This document shows, piece after piece, positions 41,074-51,249 of a stretch of DNA of 64,000 nt. The stretch is from Burkholderiales bacterium (GTDB taxonomy: Bacteria; Pseudomonadota; Gammaproteobacteria; Burkholderiales; SG8-41). The position numbers were made by a program, and so were the translations under genes. The notes under the pieces were generated by a model. It had not been told where the DNA came from, did not search any database, and saw nothing but the letters and a program-made list of their open reading frames with translations. The stretch lies in NCBI GenBank assembly GCA_036262035.1, contig DATAJS010000023.1, positions 62,001-126,000 of the forward strand, in the 5' to 3' direction. Positions within the stretch are counted from its first letter, which is position 1; every line of letters begins with the position of its first letter.

Positions 41074-42761
41074 AAGGCCCGCTGATCGTCGAGCGCATGG
41101 CGCCCGCGGAGGTCGTCGCGCGCCTCACCGCGTCGGGCTGCCATCCCCTGCTCGCGCGCATCTACGCCGCGCGCGGCGTCACCGCGCCGGACGAGCTCGA
41201 CGATGCGTTCACGCGGCTGCACGCGCCCGAAACCATGATGAACCTCGAGGAGGCCGCGCGCCTCCTTGCGGACGCGATCGAAAAGCGCGCGAAGCTCACG
41301 ATCGTCGCGGACTACGACGCGGACGGCGCGACCGCCTGCGCGGTCGGCATGCGCGCGCTACGCGCGTTCGGCGCGGACGTCGCCTACCTCGTGCCGAACC
41401 GCTTCGAGTACGGCTACGGGCTGACGCCCGAGATCGCCCGCCTCGCGCACGAGCGGCTGCGCCCCGACGTGCTCATCACCGTCGACAACGGCATCGCGAG
41501 CCTCGAAGGCGTGGCCGAAGCGAACCGGCTGGGCATGCGCGTGCTCGTGACCGATCACCACTTGCCCGGGGAGAGCCTTCCCGACGCCTGGTGCATCGTC
41601 AACCCGAACCAGCGCGGCTGCGGCTTCCCGAGCAAGCATCTCGCGGGCGTCGGCGTCATGTTCTATCTCATGCTCGCGCTGCGCAAAGAGCTCAGGACGC
41701 GAGGCGCGCTCACACGCGAGATCAACATGGCGGCCCTGCTGGATTTGGTCGCGCTCGGCACCGTCGCCGACGTGGTGAGGCTCGATGCGAACAATCGCGT
41801 GCTCGTGCAGCAGGGCGTCAAGCGCATGCGCGCGGGGCGCACGCAGGCCGGTATCGCCGCGCTGTTCCGTGCGTCGGGCCGCGATCCGTCACGCGCCGGC
41901 GCGTACGACCTCGGCTTCGTGCTCGGCCCGCGGCTCAATGCCGCGGGCCGGCTCGACGACATGTCGCTGGGCATCGAGTGCCTCGTCACCGACGACGCCA
42001 ACCGCGCGCTGGCGATCGCGATGCGGCTCGACGAGCTCAATCGCGAACGGCGGGAGATCGAGGTGCAGATGCAGGACTCGGCGCTGGCGGCCATCGGCGA
42101 GGACGTCGGCGACGCCTGTGCGCTGGCCCTCTTCGATCCCGAATGGCACCAGGGCGTGGTCGGCATCGTCGCCTCGCGGCTGAAGGACCGCTTCCACCGC
42201 CCGGTGATCGCGTTCGCGCGCGGCAACGCCGGCGAGATCAAGGGATCGGGACGCTCCATTGCCGGCCTGCACCTGCGCGATGCGCTCGACCTCGTCACCA
42301 AGCGCCATCCGGGCCTCGTCGTGCGCTTCGGCGGGCACGCCGCCGCGGCCGGACTCACGCTGCGCGAGACCGATTTCGCGGTGTTCCGCTCGGCGTGGGA
42401 GGACACGGTGAAATCGCTCGTCACCGCCGCCGACCTCGAGCGTCAGATCGAGACCGACGGCTCGCTTCCGGCCGGCCATGCCACGCTCGCGGCAGGCAGA
42501 GCGATTGCAGCGGCGGTCTGGGGACAGGGTTTCCCCGAGCCGAGGTTTTTCGACGGCTTCGAGGTCGTGGAGCAGCGTGTGGTGGGCGGCCGCCACATGA
42601 AGCTCAAGGTCGCGCGCGAAGGGCGGGCGTTCGACGCGATGCTCTTCGGCGCGTGCGAAACGTTCCCCGCCCGCATCGAAGCGGTCTACCGCCTCGACGT
42701 CAACGAGTTCAACGGCACGCAGTCGCTGCAGCTCGTGGTGCAGCACTGGCACGAAGCCTGA
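41070..42761 (+). CDS. recJ: Single-stranded-DNA-specific exonuclease RecJ
   Basis: A 563-aa DHH-family 5'-3' exonuclease. The catalytic motifs VADYDADGATACAV, VTVDNGI and VTDHHLPGE (DHH) lie in residues 60-175, FGGHAAAAGLTLRE is in the DHHA1 domain at about 405-425, and an OB-fold occupies about 455-563. It acts in RecF recombination and mismatch repair. Gene order recJ-prfB-lysS is typical of betaproteobacteria. Confidence 0.97.
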   Translation: MKGPLIVERMAPAEVVARLTASGCHPLLARIYAARGVTAPDELDDAFTRLHAPETMMNLEEAARLLADAIEKRAKLTIVADYDADGATACAVGMRALRAFGADVAYLVPNRFEYGYGLTPEIARLAHERLRPDVLITVDNGIASLEGVAEANRLGMRVLVTDHHLPGESLPDAWCIVNPNQRGCGFPSKHLAGVGVMFYLMLALRKELRTRGALTREINMAALLDLVALGTVADVVRLDANNRVLVQQGVKRMRAGRTQAGIAALFRASGRDPSRAGAYDLGFVLGPRLNAAGRLDDMSLGIECLVTDDANRALAIAMRLDELNRERREIEVQMQDSALAAIGEDVGDACALALFDPEWHQGVVGIVASRLKDRFHRPVIAFARGNAGEIKGSGRSIAGLHLRDALDLVTKRHPGLVVRFGGHAAAAGLTLRETDFAVFRSAWEDTVKSLVTAADLERQIETDGSLPAGHATLAAGRAIAAAVWGQGFPEPRFFDGFEVVEQRVVGGRHMKLKVAREGRAFDAMLFGACETFPARIEAVYRLDVNEFNGTQSLQLVVQHWHEA

Positions 42762-42796
42762 GCCTCGCGCGTCGCACGGTATAATTCGGCTTAATT

Positions 42797-42839
42797 GGGG
42801 TCAGGTCCGAATTTTCCGGGAAAATTCGGACCTGACCCC
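42797..42839. repeat. 43-bp perfect palindrome between recJ and prfB
   Basis: The arm GGGGTCAGGTCCGAATTTTC (42797-42816) is exactly repeated in reverse complement at 42820-42839, with a 3-nt centre CGG. This is a member of the GGGGTCAG...CTGACCCC family of mobile intergenic palindromes, which are linked to REP-associated transposases in other bacteria (established knowledge, not verified here). No transposase gene is present in the window. Confidence 0.95.
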
Positions 42840-42861
42840 GAACGCTTTATTCAGGAACCCC

Positions 42862-43966
42862 ATGGAAGCCGAACACATCAACCTCATCGCCAAGCGCCTC
42901 GACGACGTCGCGGCGCGCGCCGCAGAGCTGCGGAGGTATCTTTGACTTCGATTCGAAGAAGCTTCGACTGACCGAGGTCGTCCGCCTCACCGAAGACCCC
43001 GACATCTGGAACGACCAGCAGCGCGCCCAGGACCTCGGCAAGGAGCGCAAGACGCTCGAGGCGGTGGTCGGCACGCTGGAACGGCTCGATTCCGGCGTGC
43101 GCGACGCGAAGGAGCTCTTCGACATCGCCCGCGACGAGAACGACGACGCGACGCTGACCAGCGTCAACCACGACGCCTCCGCGCTCGAGGAATCGGTCGC
43201 CGAGCTCGAGTTCCGGCGGATGTTCTCCAACCCCGCCGACCCGAACAACTGCTTCGTCGACATCCAGGCGGGCTCCGGCGGCACCGAAGCGCAGGACTGG
43301 GCGGCGATCCTCGAGCGCATGTACCTGCGCTACTGCGAGGGCAAGGGCTTCAAGACCGAGATCCTCGAAGAGTCGCCGGGTGAGGTCGCGGGGTTGAAGA
43401 GCGCGACGTTCAAGGTGACCGGCGAGTATGCGTACGGGCATTTGCGCAGCGAGACCGGCGTGCACCGCCTGGTGCGCAAGTCGCCGTTCGACTCGAACAA
43501 CCGCCGCCATACCTCGTTCGCGAGCGTGTTCGTCTACCCCGAAGTCGACGACACCATCGAGGTCGAGATCAACCCGGCGGACCTGCGCGTCGACACCTAC
43601 CGCGCATCGGGCGCCGGCGGCCAGCACATCAACAAGACCGATTCGGCGGTGCGCATCACGCACAACCCGACCGGCATCGTCGTGCAGTGCCAGAACGACC
43701 GGTCGCAGCACCGCAACCGCGCCGAAGCGATGGCGCTGCTCAAAGCGAAGCTCTACGAGCTCGAGCTTCGCAAGCGCAACGAAGAGAAGCAGGCGCTCGA
43801 AGACAGCAAGACCGACATCGGCTGGGGACACCAGATCCGCTCGTACGTGCTCGACCAGTCGCGCATCAAGGACCTGCGCACCAATGTCGAGATCGGCAAC
43901 ACCGAATCGGTCCTCAACGGCGACCTCGACGACTTCATCACCGCGAGCCTCAAGCAGGGGCTGTAA
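42862..43966 (+). CDS. prfB: Peptide chain release factor 2 with programmed +1 frameshift
   Basis: Frame 1 runs 27 codons from the ATG at 42862 to an in-frame TGA at 42943. Translation continues in the +1 frame from GAC at 42944, giving 367 aa. The SPF anticodon-mimic motif ([15 protein letters not shown]) and GGQ at residues 252-254 ([15 protein letters not shown]) are intact. RF2 ends translation at UGA and UAA. Low RF2 makes the ribosome stall at the UGA and slip, so the protein controls its own level. It is followed by lysS 2 bp after the stop. Confidence 0.97.
42932..42946 (+). promoter_or_regulatory. RF2 programmed +1 frameshift site
   Basis: GGAGG (42932-42936), an internal Shine-Dalgarno-like element, then TAT CTT TGA C with slippery CTT at 42940-42942 and the UGA at 42943-42945. 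This matches the classical prfB frameshift cassette, so the interrupted frame is not a pseudogene. Confidence 0.96.
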
Positions 43967-43968
43967 AC

Positions 43969-45480
43969 ATGGAAGAAAACAAGACTCCCCTCCTCGATAC
44001 CAACTCGGTGATCGCCGAGCGCCGCGAGAAACTGAAGGCGCTGCGCGCGCAGGGCAATCCCTACCCCAACGACTTCGACCGCGCGGACCTCGCGGGTCCG
44101 CTCGCCGAGCAGTACGGCGGGATGGAGCGTGAACCGCTCGCGGCCGAGGCCAAGTCGGTGCGCATCGCCGGGCGCATGATGCTCAAGCGCGTCATGGGCA
44201 AGGCGAGCTTCGCGACGCTGCAGGACATGAGCGGGCGCATCCAGATCTACGTCACCACGAACGACGTCGGGGCGGAAACGCACGACGCCTTCAAGCACTG
44301 GGACATCGGCGACATCCTCGGCGTCGAAGGCACGCTCTTCAAGACCAACAAGGGCGAGCTCACCGTCCACGTGAAAAACCTGCGGCTGCTCGCCAAGTCG
44401 CTGCGCCCGCTGCCCGAGAAGTTCCACGGTCTCACCGACCAGGAGATCAAATACCGGCAGCGCTACGTCGACCTCATCGTCAACGAGGAGACGCGCAAGA
44501 CCTTCCGCACGCGCTCGCGCATCATCCAGGCGATCCGCAGCTTCCTCGTCGAGCGCGACTTCCTCGAAGTCGAGACGCCGATGATGCAGCCGATCCCGGG
44601 CGGCGCCGCGGCGCGACCGTTCGTGACGCACCACAACGCGCTCGACATGGAGCTGTACCTGCGCATCGCGCCGGAGCTCTATCTCAAGCGCCTCGTGGTC
44701 GGCGGTTTCGAGCGCGTGTTCGAGATCAACCGCAACTTCCGCAACGAGGGAATGTCGACCCGGCACAATCCCGAGTTCACCATGATCGAGTTCTACGCCG
44801 CATACATGGAATACCGCGGCCTGATGGAGCTCATCGAGAAGATGCTCGCGTATGTCGCGCAGGAGGCGACCGGCTCGACCAGCGTCCAGTACCAGGGCCA
44901 GACCATCGAGCTGGGCAAGCCGTTCGACCGGCTCACCATCGTCGAGGCGATCCGGAAGTACAACCCGCAGTACGGCGACGATGTCCTGAACGACCGCGAC
45001 AAGCTGATCTCGGCGCTCCAGCGGCTCAAGGCGTCGTACAAGCCCACCGACGGCGTCGGCGGCCTGCAGCTCTCGCTGTTCGAAGCGACGGCGGAGACTT
45101 CGCTCGTCCAGCCGACGTTCATCCTCGACTACCCCGCCGAAGTGTCGCCGCTCGCGCGCCGCAGCGACTCGAACCCCGAGATCACCGAACGTTTCGAGCT
45201 CTACATCGCGGGCCGCGAGATCGCCAACGGCTTCTCGGAGCTCAACGACGCCGACGACCAGGCCGAGCGCTTCCGCGAGCAGGTGCGGCAGAAGGAGGCC
45301 GGCGACGTCGAGGCCATGCACTTCGACGCCGATTACATCCGTGCGCTCGAATACGGCCTGCCGCCCACCGGCGGCGCGGGCATCGGCGTGGATCGATTCG
45401 TGATGCTGCTCACCGACAGCCCGTCGATACGCGATGTGATCCTGTTCCCGCACATGCGGCCGGAGACGCGGGAAGAGTGA
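43969..45480 (+). CDS. lysS: Lysine-tRNA ligase, class II
   Basis: A 503-aa enzyme. The OB-fold anticodon domain is about 55-145 ([32 protein letters not shown]). The catalytic core has motif 1 ([30 protein letters not shown]), motif 2 ([31 protein letters not shown]) and motif 3 ([32 protein letters not shown]). The ATG at 43969 follows the prfB stop by 2 bp, as in many bacteria where prfB-lysS form one unit. Confidence 0.98.
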   Translation: MEENKTPLLDTNSVIAERREKLKALRAQGNPYPNDFDRADLAGPLAEQYGGMEREPLAAEAKSVRIAGRMMLKRVMGKASFATLQDMSGRIQIYVTTNDVGAETHDAFKHWDIGDILGVEGTLFKTNKGELTVHVKNLRLLAKSLRPLPEKFHGLTDQEIKYRQRYVDLIVNEETRKTFRTRSRIIQAIRSFLVERDFLEVETPMMQPIPGGAAARPFVTHHNALDMELYLRIAPELYLKRLVVGGFERVFEINRNFRNEGMSTRHNPEFTMIEFYAAYMEYRGLMELIEKMLAYVAQEATGSTSVQYQGQTIELGKPFDRLTIVEAIRKYNPQYGDDVLNDRDKLISALQRLKASYKPTDGVGGLQLSLFEATAETSLVQPTFILDYPAEVSPLARRSDSNPEITERFELYIAGREIANGFSELNDADDQAERFREQVRQKEAGDVEAMHFDADYIRALEYGLPPTGGAGIGVDRFVMLLTDSPSIRDVILFPHMRPETREE

Positions 45481-45562
45481 CGGATGAGGCGGTGACGGGT
45501 GAAGCGGTGACGGATGAGGCGGTGACGAGAACCGGTGACATAAACCGGTGACGGTGTGACGG
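45478..45562. repeat. CGGTGACGG tandem repeat array 2
   Basis: About six units like GCGGTGACGGATGAG of 13-15 bp, overlapping the lysS stop codon and ending near the acetoacetyl-CoA ligase start. Same unit as at 27721-27798. It occupies the whole spacer. Confidence 0.85.
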
Positions 45563-45569
45563 AGGAGTC

Positions 45570-47519
45570 ATGAACGAGCCGATGTGGAAGCCCTCGCCCG
45601 AACGCCTCGCGCAGGCGAACCTGACTGCGTTCATGAAGCGCGTGCGCGAGACGTGCGGCGTCGACGTGCACGACTACGAGCACCTCTGGCAGTGGTCGAT
45701 CCAGCAGCCCGAAGCGTTCTGGACCGCGCTGTGGCATTTCTGCGGCGTCGTCGGCGATGCCGGCGAGCGCGCCTTTCTCGACGGCCACCGCATGCCGGGC
45801 GCGCGATGGTTTCCGGATGCGCGGCTCAACTTCGCGGAGAACCTGCTGCGCCGGCGCGACGACGCGGTCGCGCTGGTCTTCAAGGGCGAGGAGCAGGTTC
45901 ACACGCGCGTCACCTACGCACAGCTCTACGACGACGTATCGCGCTTCGCACAGGCGCTGCGCGCCGCGGGCGTCGCGCGAGGCGACCGCGTCGGCGGGTA
46001 TCTGCCCAACATGCCGGCGGCGGTGGTCGCGATGCTGGCGACGACGAGTATCGGCGCGATCTATTCGTCGTGCTCGCCCGATTTCGGCGTGCAGGGCGTG
46101 CTCGACCGCTTCGGCCAGATCGAGCCGAAGGTGCTCGTCGCCGCCGACGGCTATTACTACGCCGGCAAGACCATCGACGTCGTGCCGCGCATCCAGGAGA
46201 TCCTCGACAAGCTGCCGACCGTGGCGAAGACCCTCGTCGTGCCGTATACCCAGCCGAAGCCCGACCTTTCGGGGCTGCGCGGTGCGACGCTGCTCGACGA
46301 CTTCCTCGCGCCGTATTATCCCGGCGACATCGAGTTCGAGCGCCTGCCGTTCGACCATCCGCTGTACATCATGTATTCGTCCGGCACGACGGGCGTGCCG
46401 AAGTGCATCGTGCACGGCGCCGGCGGCACGCTGCTCCAGCACCTGAAAGAGCAGCGGCTGCACGTCGATCTCAAAGCCGGCGAGCGCATCTTCTACTTCA
46501 CCACGTGCGGCTGGATGATGTGGAACTGGCTCGTCTCGGCGCTCGCGTCCGAAGCGACGCTGCTGCTGTACGACGGCTCGCCGTTCGCCGCGGACGGCCG
46601 CATCCTCTTCGACTACGCGCAAGCCGAGAAGGCGACGATCTTCGGCACGTCGGCCAAGTACATCGACGCCGCCGCCAAGCTCGGCCTGGACCCGATCCAC
46701 ACCCACGACCTGTCGTCGGTGAAAGCGGTGCTCTCGACCGGCTCGCCGCTCGTCCCCGAAGGCTTCGACTACGTCTACGAGCACGTGAAGCGCGACGTGC
46801 AGCTCTCGTCGATCTCGGGCGGCACCGACATCATCTCGTGCTTCGTGCTCGGCAATCCCATCGGTGCGGTGTATCGCGGCGAGATCCAGTGCCGCGGCCT
46901 GGGCATGGCGGTCGAGGTCTACGACGACGAGGGCAAACCGGTCCACGGCGACAAGGGCGAGCTCGTCTGCGAAAAGCCGTTCCCGTCGATGCCGGTGGGA
47001 TTCTGGAACGACCCCGACGGCGCCAAGTACCGCGCCGCTTACTTCGAGCGCTTTCCCGGCGTGTGGTGCCACGGCGATTACGTCGAGCTGACCGAGCATC
47101 GGGGTCTCGTCATCTACGGGCGCTCGGACGCGGTGCTCAATCCGGGCGGCGTGCGCATCGGCACTGCCGAGATTTACCGCCAGGTCGAGCGCCTCGACGA
47201 GGTGGTGGAAAGCCTGGCCATCGGCCAGGAGTGGGACCATGACGTGCGGGTGGTGCTGTTCGTGCGCCTGCGCGACGGCGTCACCCTCGACGATGCGCTG
47301 CGCGACAGGATCAGGAAGCAGATCCGCGACAACACCACGCCCCGCCACGTGCCCGCGCGCATCGTGCAGGTCGGCGACATACCGCGGACCAAGAGCGGCA
47401 AGATCGTCGAGCTCGCGGTGCGCAACGTGGTCCACGGCCGGCCGGTGAAAAACGTCGAAGCGCTGGCCAATCCCGAAGCGCTCGATCTCTATCGCGACCG
47501 CGAAGAGCTGCGGAATTAA
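45570..47519 (+). CDS. Acetoacetate-CoA ligase
   Basis: A 649-aa AMP-forming ligase. The N-terminal cap contains [12 protein letters not shown] and [21 protein letters not shown]. The P-loop [21 protein letters not shown] is followed by A5 (STGSPL, SGGTDI), [37 protein letters not shown] and the A10 lysine region [22 protein letters not shown]. The overall pattern is that of acetoacetyl-CoA synthetase. It activates acetoacetate for entry into lipid or PHB metabolism, in keeping with phaBC in the same window. It starts with the ATG at 45570, after a GGAGG site. Confidence 0.93.
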   Translation: MNEPMWKPSPERLAQANLTAFMKRVRETCGVDVHDYEHLWQWSIQQPEAFWTALWHFCGVVGDAGERAFLDGHRMPGARWFPDARLNFAENLLRRRDDAVALVFKGEEQVHTRVTYAQLYDDVSRFAQALRAAGVARGDRVGGYLPNMPAAVVAMLATTSIGAIYSSCSPDFGVQGVLDRFGQIEPKVLVAADGYYYAGKTIDVVPRIQEILDKLPTVAKTLVVPYTQPKPDLSGLRGATLLDDFLAPYYPGDIEFERLPFDHPLYIMYSSGTTGVPKCIVHGAGGTLLQHLKEQRLHVDLKAGERIFYFTTCGWMMWNWLVSALASEATLLLYDGSPFAADGRILFDYAQAEKATIFGTSAKYIDAAAKLGLDPIHTHDLSSVKAVLSTGSPLVPEGFDYVYEHVKRDVQLSSISGGTDIISCFVLGNPIGAVYRGEIQCRGLGMAVEVYDDEGKPVHGDKGELVCEKPFPSMPVGFWNDPDGAKYRAAYFERFPGVWCHGDYVELTEHRGLVIYGRSDAVLNPGGVRIGTAEIYRQVERLDEVVESLAIGQEWDHDVRVVLFVRLRDGVTLDDALRDRIRKQIRDNTTPRHVPARIVQVGDIPRTKSGKIVELAVRNVVHGRPVKNVEALANPEALDLYRDREELRN

Positions 47520-47530
47520 ACCCTGAAGGA

Positions 47531-47612
47531 AGGCAGGTTCAAGGAGGGAAACCTTGGTTTCCCTCCTTGGCGTTCACCGGCGCAACGCGAGGCATCCGCA
47601 GGATGCCTCGCG
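47531..47612 (+). repeat. CAAGGAGGG hairpin repeat copy 1 plus CGCGAGGCATCC hairpin
   Basis: CAAGGAGGGAAACC (47540-47553) pairs with 47556-47569 around TT. Then TTGGCGTTCACCGGCGC, then a second hairpin: CGCGAGGCATCC (47586-47597) with its complement at 47601-47612. The first hairpin and the TTGGCGTTCACCGGCGC tail recur at 51250-51311. It follows the ligase gene and may act as a 3' structure. Confidence 0.85.
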
Positions 47613-47659
47613 CCACCTGGCGCGCTGCTTGCTTTTCCTTCACCGAATTGCGCGACACA

Positions 47660-47707
47660 GCGCAGACAGTGTCTGCGCGCGGCGACATCGAGTGTTACGG
47701 ATGTAAC
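47660..47707. promoter_or_regulatory. Inverted repeats upstream of the glycine-zipper gene
   Basis: GCGCAGACA/TGTCTGCGC (47660-47678, 1-nt centre), then GTTAC/GTAAC (47694-47707). They lie 70-120 bp upstream of the start at 47779 and are operator-like, but no regulator can be named and no clear sigma-70 boxes were found. Confidence 0.3.
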
Positions 47708-47778
47708 GCGTTGTAAAACCGCTGCACAGCCGCGTCGCGCCGGCGGTCTAATGAGTGAGCGCAAAAGGAGATCTTGAT

Positions 47779-48456
47779 ATGAATACCCACAGCCTTCGAG
47801 GGAATCACCCTTTGATCGTGATCGCCGCGATCGCGGTGATCCTCACGTGCCTGCTCGCGATCGGCGTCATGACGGGCATCGTCCCGAGCCCGATGAACCG
47901 CGCGGCCGACAAGCAGGAGCTCACCGCCGCGCCGTCCGGCGCGCCGCCGACCACGACGACGACGACGCGCGAGAGCCGCACCGTCACGCACAAGCCGGCC
48001 TCCGAGCCGCGGCGCCTGACTTCGAGCGAGCCGGCTAAGACCGCGCCGGCGACCGGTGCGACCTCCAGCAGCACCCGCGAAACCGTCGCCGCCGCGAGCC
48101 CCGCGCCGGCGGCCCCGGCCCCCTGCCATAGCTGCGGCACGGTGACCTCGGTCCGCGCGGTGAAGCAACAAGGTGAGGCGAGCATGATCGGCCCGGCGGC
48201 AGGCGCCCTCCTCGGCGGCCTCGCCGGACGTCAGATCGGCAACGGCAGCGGCAAGACCATCGCCACGGTGATCGGCGCGGGCGCGGGCGCGGCGGCCGGC
48301 ACCGAAGTCGAGCGTCGCTACAAGAGCACGACGAGCTATGTCGTCGCGGTCCGCATGAACGACGGCTCGCACCGCAGCTTCAACTACGCGTCCGCCCCGG
48401 GCGTGTCGGCCGGCGACAAGGTGCGCGTCGTCAACGGCTCGCTCCAGCGCGACTGA
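47779..48456 (+). CDS. Glycine-zipper 2TM envelope protein (SlyB/PcpG-like)
   Basis: A 225-aa protein from the ATG at 47779, preceded by AAAAGGAG. An N-terminal membrane anchor (about 10-30) is followed by a long Thr/Ala/Pro/Ser linker, then CHSCGTVTSVRAVKQQGEASMIGPAAGALLGGLAGRQIGNGSGKTIATVIGAGAGAAAG, the glycine-zipper hairpin, and VVAVRMNDGSHRSFNYASAPGVSAGDKVRVVNGSL. Such proteins associate with the outer membrane or peptidoglycan. The CHSC pair next to a copper operon is suggestive, but C-x-x-C here is also found in non-metal members. Confidence 0.85.
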   Translation: MNTHSLRGNHPLIVIAAIAVILTCLLAIGVMTGIVPSPMNRAADKQELTAAPSGAPPTTTTTTRESRTVTHKPASEPRRLTSSEPAKTAPATGATSSSTRETVAAASPAPAAPAPCHSCGTVTSVRAVKQQGEASMIGPAAGALLGGLAGRQIGNGSGKTIATVIGAGAGAAAGTEVERRYKSTTSYVVAVRMNDGSHRSFNYASAPGVSAGDKVRVVNGSLQRD

Positions 48457-48477
48457 CCGCGAGCCCGCTCCGCGAAG

Positions 48478-48502
48478 AAACCGCGCTACGGCGCGGTTTT
48501 TT
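48478..48502 (+). terminator. Rho-independent terminator before the copper operon
   Basis: AAACCGCGC pairs with GCGCGGTTT around TACG, and the T-run continues to 48502. It lies about 20 nt after the glycine-zipper gene and 10 nt before the copA promoter, insulating the two. Confidence 0.9.
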
Positions 48503-48510
48503 CGCAGCGG

Positions 48511-48539
48511 TTGACATATACCCCCTGTGGGTATATACT
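48511..48539 (+). promoter_or_regulatory. copA promoter with overlapping CsoR-type operator
   Basis: TTGACA (48511-48516), a 17-bp spacer and TATACT (48534-48539) form an ideal sigma-70 promoter. The palindrome ATATACCC-N5-GGGTATAT (48516-48536) fills the spacer and fits the CsoR/copper-sensing operator pattern. Transcription would start near 48546, right at the copA ATG at 48547, so the mRNA is likely leaderless or nearly so. Confidence 0.88.
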
Positions 48540-48546
48540 CGCGCCC

Positions 48547-50742
48547 ATGGACACCGCTGCCACCCCGGCCCGGGCCAGCGTCGATCTGGGCATCGAGGGC
48601 ATGACCTGCGCGGCGTGCGCCACCCGCGTCGAGAAGGTGCTGAACCGCATCCCCGGCGTCTCGGCGAGCGTCAACTTCGCGACCGGGAAAGCGCGCGTGA
48701 GCTACGACCCTGCCCGCTCGGATCTAGGGCGGCTCGCCGCGGCGGTCGCCAAAGCGGGCTACGGCGCGCGCGAGATCGCGGGACGAACCCGCGAGGAAGA
48801 GCGCGCACGGCGCCTCTCGGACTACCGTGCGGAGCGCCGGCAGTTCGTCGCAGCGTTCGTGCTCACGCTGCCTTTCCTCGCCCAGATGGCCGTCATGCTC
48901 ACCGCCGGTCATTACGAGTTCATCCCCCCCTCCCTCCAGCTCGCGCTCGCGAGCGTCGTGCAGTTCTGGATAGGACGACGCTTCTATGTCGGCGCCTGGC
49001 ACGCGCTGCGCGGCGGCGGCGCCAACATGGACGTGCTGATCGCGCTCGGCACCACGATGGCGTACGGCTACAGCGCGGCCGCGGTCGTCCTCGGCCTCGA
49101 CCTGCACCTCTATTTCGAAGCGAGCGCCGGGATCATCACGTTCATCCTGCTCGGCAAGCTGCTCGAAGCGCGCGCGAAGTCGCGCACCACGCGCGCGATC
49201 GAAGAGCTGATCAGGCTCCAGCCGTCGCTGGCGCGCGTGGAGCGCGGCGGTGAGATCGTCGAGGTGCCCGTCGCGCAGATGCAGGTCGGCGACGTCTTCG
49301 TCGTGCGGCCGGGCGACAGCATTCCGGTCGACGGCGTGGTGCTCGACGGCGCCTCGGGCGTGGACGAGGCGATGCTGACCGGCGAGAGCCTGCCGGTCGA
49401 GAAAGAGCGCGGCGCACGCGTCTTCGCCGCGACGGTGAACACCACCGGCATGCTTCGCTGCCGTGCGACCGGCATCGGCGCCGATACGGCGCTCGCGGCG
49501 ATCGTGCGGCTCGTCGAAGAGGCGCAAGGCTCCAAAGCGCCGATCCAGCGGCTCGCCGACAAGGTGTCGGGCGTCTTCGTGCCGATCGTCGTCGCAATCG
49601 CGGTCGTCACGTTCGCCGCGACGCTGTGGGTCACCGCCAGCGCCGCCCTCGCGCTCATGCATGCCGTGGCCGTGCTCGTCATCGCGTGCCCGTGCGCGCT
49701 CGGCCTCGCGACCCCGACCGCGATCATGGTCGGCACCGGCGCGGGCGCGCGTGCCGGGATACTGATCCGCAACGCCGAAGCGCTCGAGCACGCCGCGCAC
49801 ATCGACACCCTCGTCGTCGACAAGACCGGCACGCTCACGATGGGACGGCCCGAAGTGACCGACGTGGTGCCGCTCGCGCCGGCCCAAGCGCGCGACGTGA
49901 TCGCGCTCGCCGCGAGCCTCGAGCAATCGTCCGAGCACCCGCTCGCGCGCGCGGTGCTCCAGCACGCGGCCGCGCAGTCGATCGCGGCCGATGCCGTCAC
50001 CGCTTTCGAAGCGGTACCCGGTCAGGGCGTCAAGGCCGTCGTCGGCGGCGTGCCCGCGCTGCTCGGCACGCGCAGGCTGATGCTCGCGAACGGCATCAAA
50101 GTGCCCGAAGCGCACCTCGCCGCGCTCGAAGCGCAGGGTAAGACCGCGGTCGTCGTCGCGCATGCAGGCGCGGCGATCGGAGTGATCGCGATCGCGGACC
50201 GGCTGCGTGCAAGCTCGCGCGCCGCGATGGACGCGCTGAAGGCGCGCGGCATCGAGGTCGTCATGATGACCGGCGACAACGCGGCGATCGCCGCCTCGAT
50301 CGCGCGCGAGGTCGGCATCGAGCGCTTCGAGGCCGAGGTCCTGCCGCAGGACAAGGCGAAGCGCGTCGAGGCGCTGAAGCGTGAAGGCCGCTCGGTCGGC
50401 ATGGCGGGCGACGGCGTGAACGACGCGCCCGCGCTCGCCGCCGCCGACGTGAGCTTCGCGATCGCCGCCGGCTCGGACGTCGCGATCAGCGTCGCGGACG
50501 TGACCCTCATGCGCTCCGACCTCGCCGGCGTCGCCGACGCGATCGCGCTGTCGCGCGCGACGCTCGAGAAGATCCGCCAGAACCTCTTCTTCGCGTTCGT
50601 CTACAACGTGCTCGGCATCCCGCTCGCGGCCGTCGGCCTGCTGAACCCGCTCATCGCGGGCGCGGCAATGGCTTTGAGCTCGGTGTCGGTGGTCAGCAAC
50701 TCACTGCTGCTCAAGCGCTGGAAAGCCGTGAACAAGGAGTAA
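48547..50742 (+). CDS. copA: Copper-translocating P-type ATPase
   Basis: A 731-aa P1B-ATPase. One HMA domain with GMTCAAC (Cys21, Cys24) is followed by helices, the actuator TGES, the transmembrane CPC (381-383), the phosphorylation DKTGT (Asp425), SEHPLA and [10 protein letters not shown] (from 621). CPC and the HMA point to Cu(I) export. The ATG at 48547 was chosen over the TTG at 48511 since that codon is the -35 box. No ribosome binding site is visible because almost no leader exists. The gene is followed by copZ and csoR. Confidence 0.96.
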   Translation: MDTAATPARASVDLGIEGMTCAACATRVEKVLNRIPGVSASVNFATGKARVSYDPARSDLGRLAAAVAKAGYGAREIAGRTREEERARRLSDYRAERRQFVAAFVLTLPFLAQMAVMLTAGHYEFIPPSLQLALASVVQFWIGRRFYVGAWHALRGGGANMDVLIALGTTMAYGYSAAAVVLGLDLHLYFEASAGIITFILLGKLLEARAKSRTTRAIEELIRLQPSLARVERGGEIVEVPVAQMQVGDVFVVRPGDSIPVDGVVLDGASGVDEAMLTGESLPVEKERGARVFAATVNTTGMLRCRATGIGADTALAAIVRLVEEAQGSKAPIQRLADKVSGVFVPIVVAIAVVTFAATLWVTASAALALMHAVAVLVIACPCALGLATPTAIMVGTGAGARAGILIRNAEALEHAAHIDTLVVDKTGTLTMGRPEVTDVVPLAPAQARDVIALAASLEQSSEHPLARAVLQHAAAQSIAADAVTAFEAVPGQGVKAVVGGVPALLGTRRLMLANGIKVPEAHLAALEAQGKTAVVVAHAGAAIGVIAIADRLRASSRAAMDALKARGIEVVMMTGDNAAIAASIAREVGIERFEAEVLPQDKAKRVEALKREGRSVGMAGDGVNDAPALAAADVSFAIAAGSDVAISVADVTLMRSDLAGVADAIALSRATLEKIRQNLFFAFVYNVLGIPLAAVGLLNPLIAGAAMALSSVSVVSNSLLLKRWKAVNKE

Positions 50743-50745
50743 ACG

Positions 50746-50955
50746 ATGGAAACGAAAACACTCAAGATCAGCGGCATGACCTGCTCCGGCTGCGTCGCCT
50801 CGGTGCAGCGCGTGCTCACCGCGCTCGACGGCGTGCAGCGCGCGGACGTGTCGCTCGACCGGAAGGAAGCGACCGTGAGCTACGAGCCGGGGCGCGTCAC
50901 GCCGGACGCGCTCAAGGCCGCGATCGAGGATGCCGGTTATGACGTCGTCGGATAG
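50746..50955 (+). CDS. copZ: Heavy-metal-associated copper chaperone (CopZ-like)
   Basis: A 69-aa ferredoxin-like HMA protein: [20 protein letters not shown] with metal-binding Cys13 and Cys16, then a beta-alpha-beta fold. It delivers Cu(I) to CopA. It starts 3 bp after the copA stop and its end overlaps csoR. Confidence 0.92.
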   Translation: METKTLKISGMTCSGCVASVQRVLTALDGVQRADVSLDRKEATVSYEPGRVTPDALKAAIEDAGYDVVG

Positions 50956-51235
50956 GGAAGAAGCGCCGCGCGTCGTACAGCCGCATCGCGCTGCGTTGTT
51001 GAAGCGGCTCAACCGCATCGAAGGCCAGGTGCGCGGCGTCGCGTCGATGATCGCGCAGGACCGTTACTGCGTCGACGTGCTCACGCAGATCGCGGCGATC
51101 CGCTCGGCGCTCGACGCCGTCGCGATGCAGCTGCTCGAGGATCACGCGCACGGCTGCGTGCAGTCGGCGATACGCGCCGGCAAGGGCGACCACGCGGTCG
51201 ACGAGCTGCTGACGGTGGTGAAGCGCCTTCGCTAA
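50939..51235 (+). CDS. csoR: CsoR family metal-sensing repressor
   Basis: A 98-aa all-helical DUF156 repressor. Residues Cys44, His69 and Cys73 (YCVDVL, DHAHGC) match the CsoR Cu(I) triad. The ATG at 50939 has GAGG 10 nt upstream; the ATG at 50930 sits directly on it and is less likely. It overlaps the end of copZ by 17 nt. It should bind the operator at 48516-48536 and release it on Cu(I) binding, so it represses its own operon. Confidence 0.9.
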   Translation: MTSSDREEAPRVVQPHRAALLKRLNRIEGQVRGVASMIAQDRYCVDVLTQIAAIRSALDAVAMQLLEDHAHGCVQSAIRAGKGDHAVDELLTVVKRLR

Positions 51236-51249
51236 GGATAGCGGGGAAG

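Noticed and set aside
42862-43966. prfB as a frameshifted pseudogene
   Set aside because: The stop and +1 shift match the programmed RF2 cassette and all motifs are intact.
45333-47435. A 700-aa minus-strand open frame
   Set aside because: It is exactly opposite the acetoacetate-CoA ligase and is rich in His/Arg/Asp/Val/Ala without any fold motif; a high-GC shadow frame.
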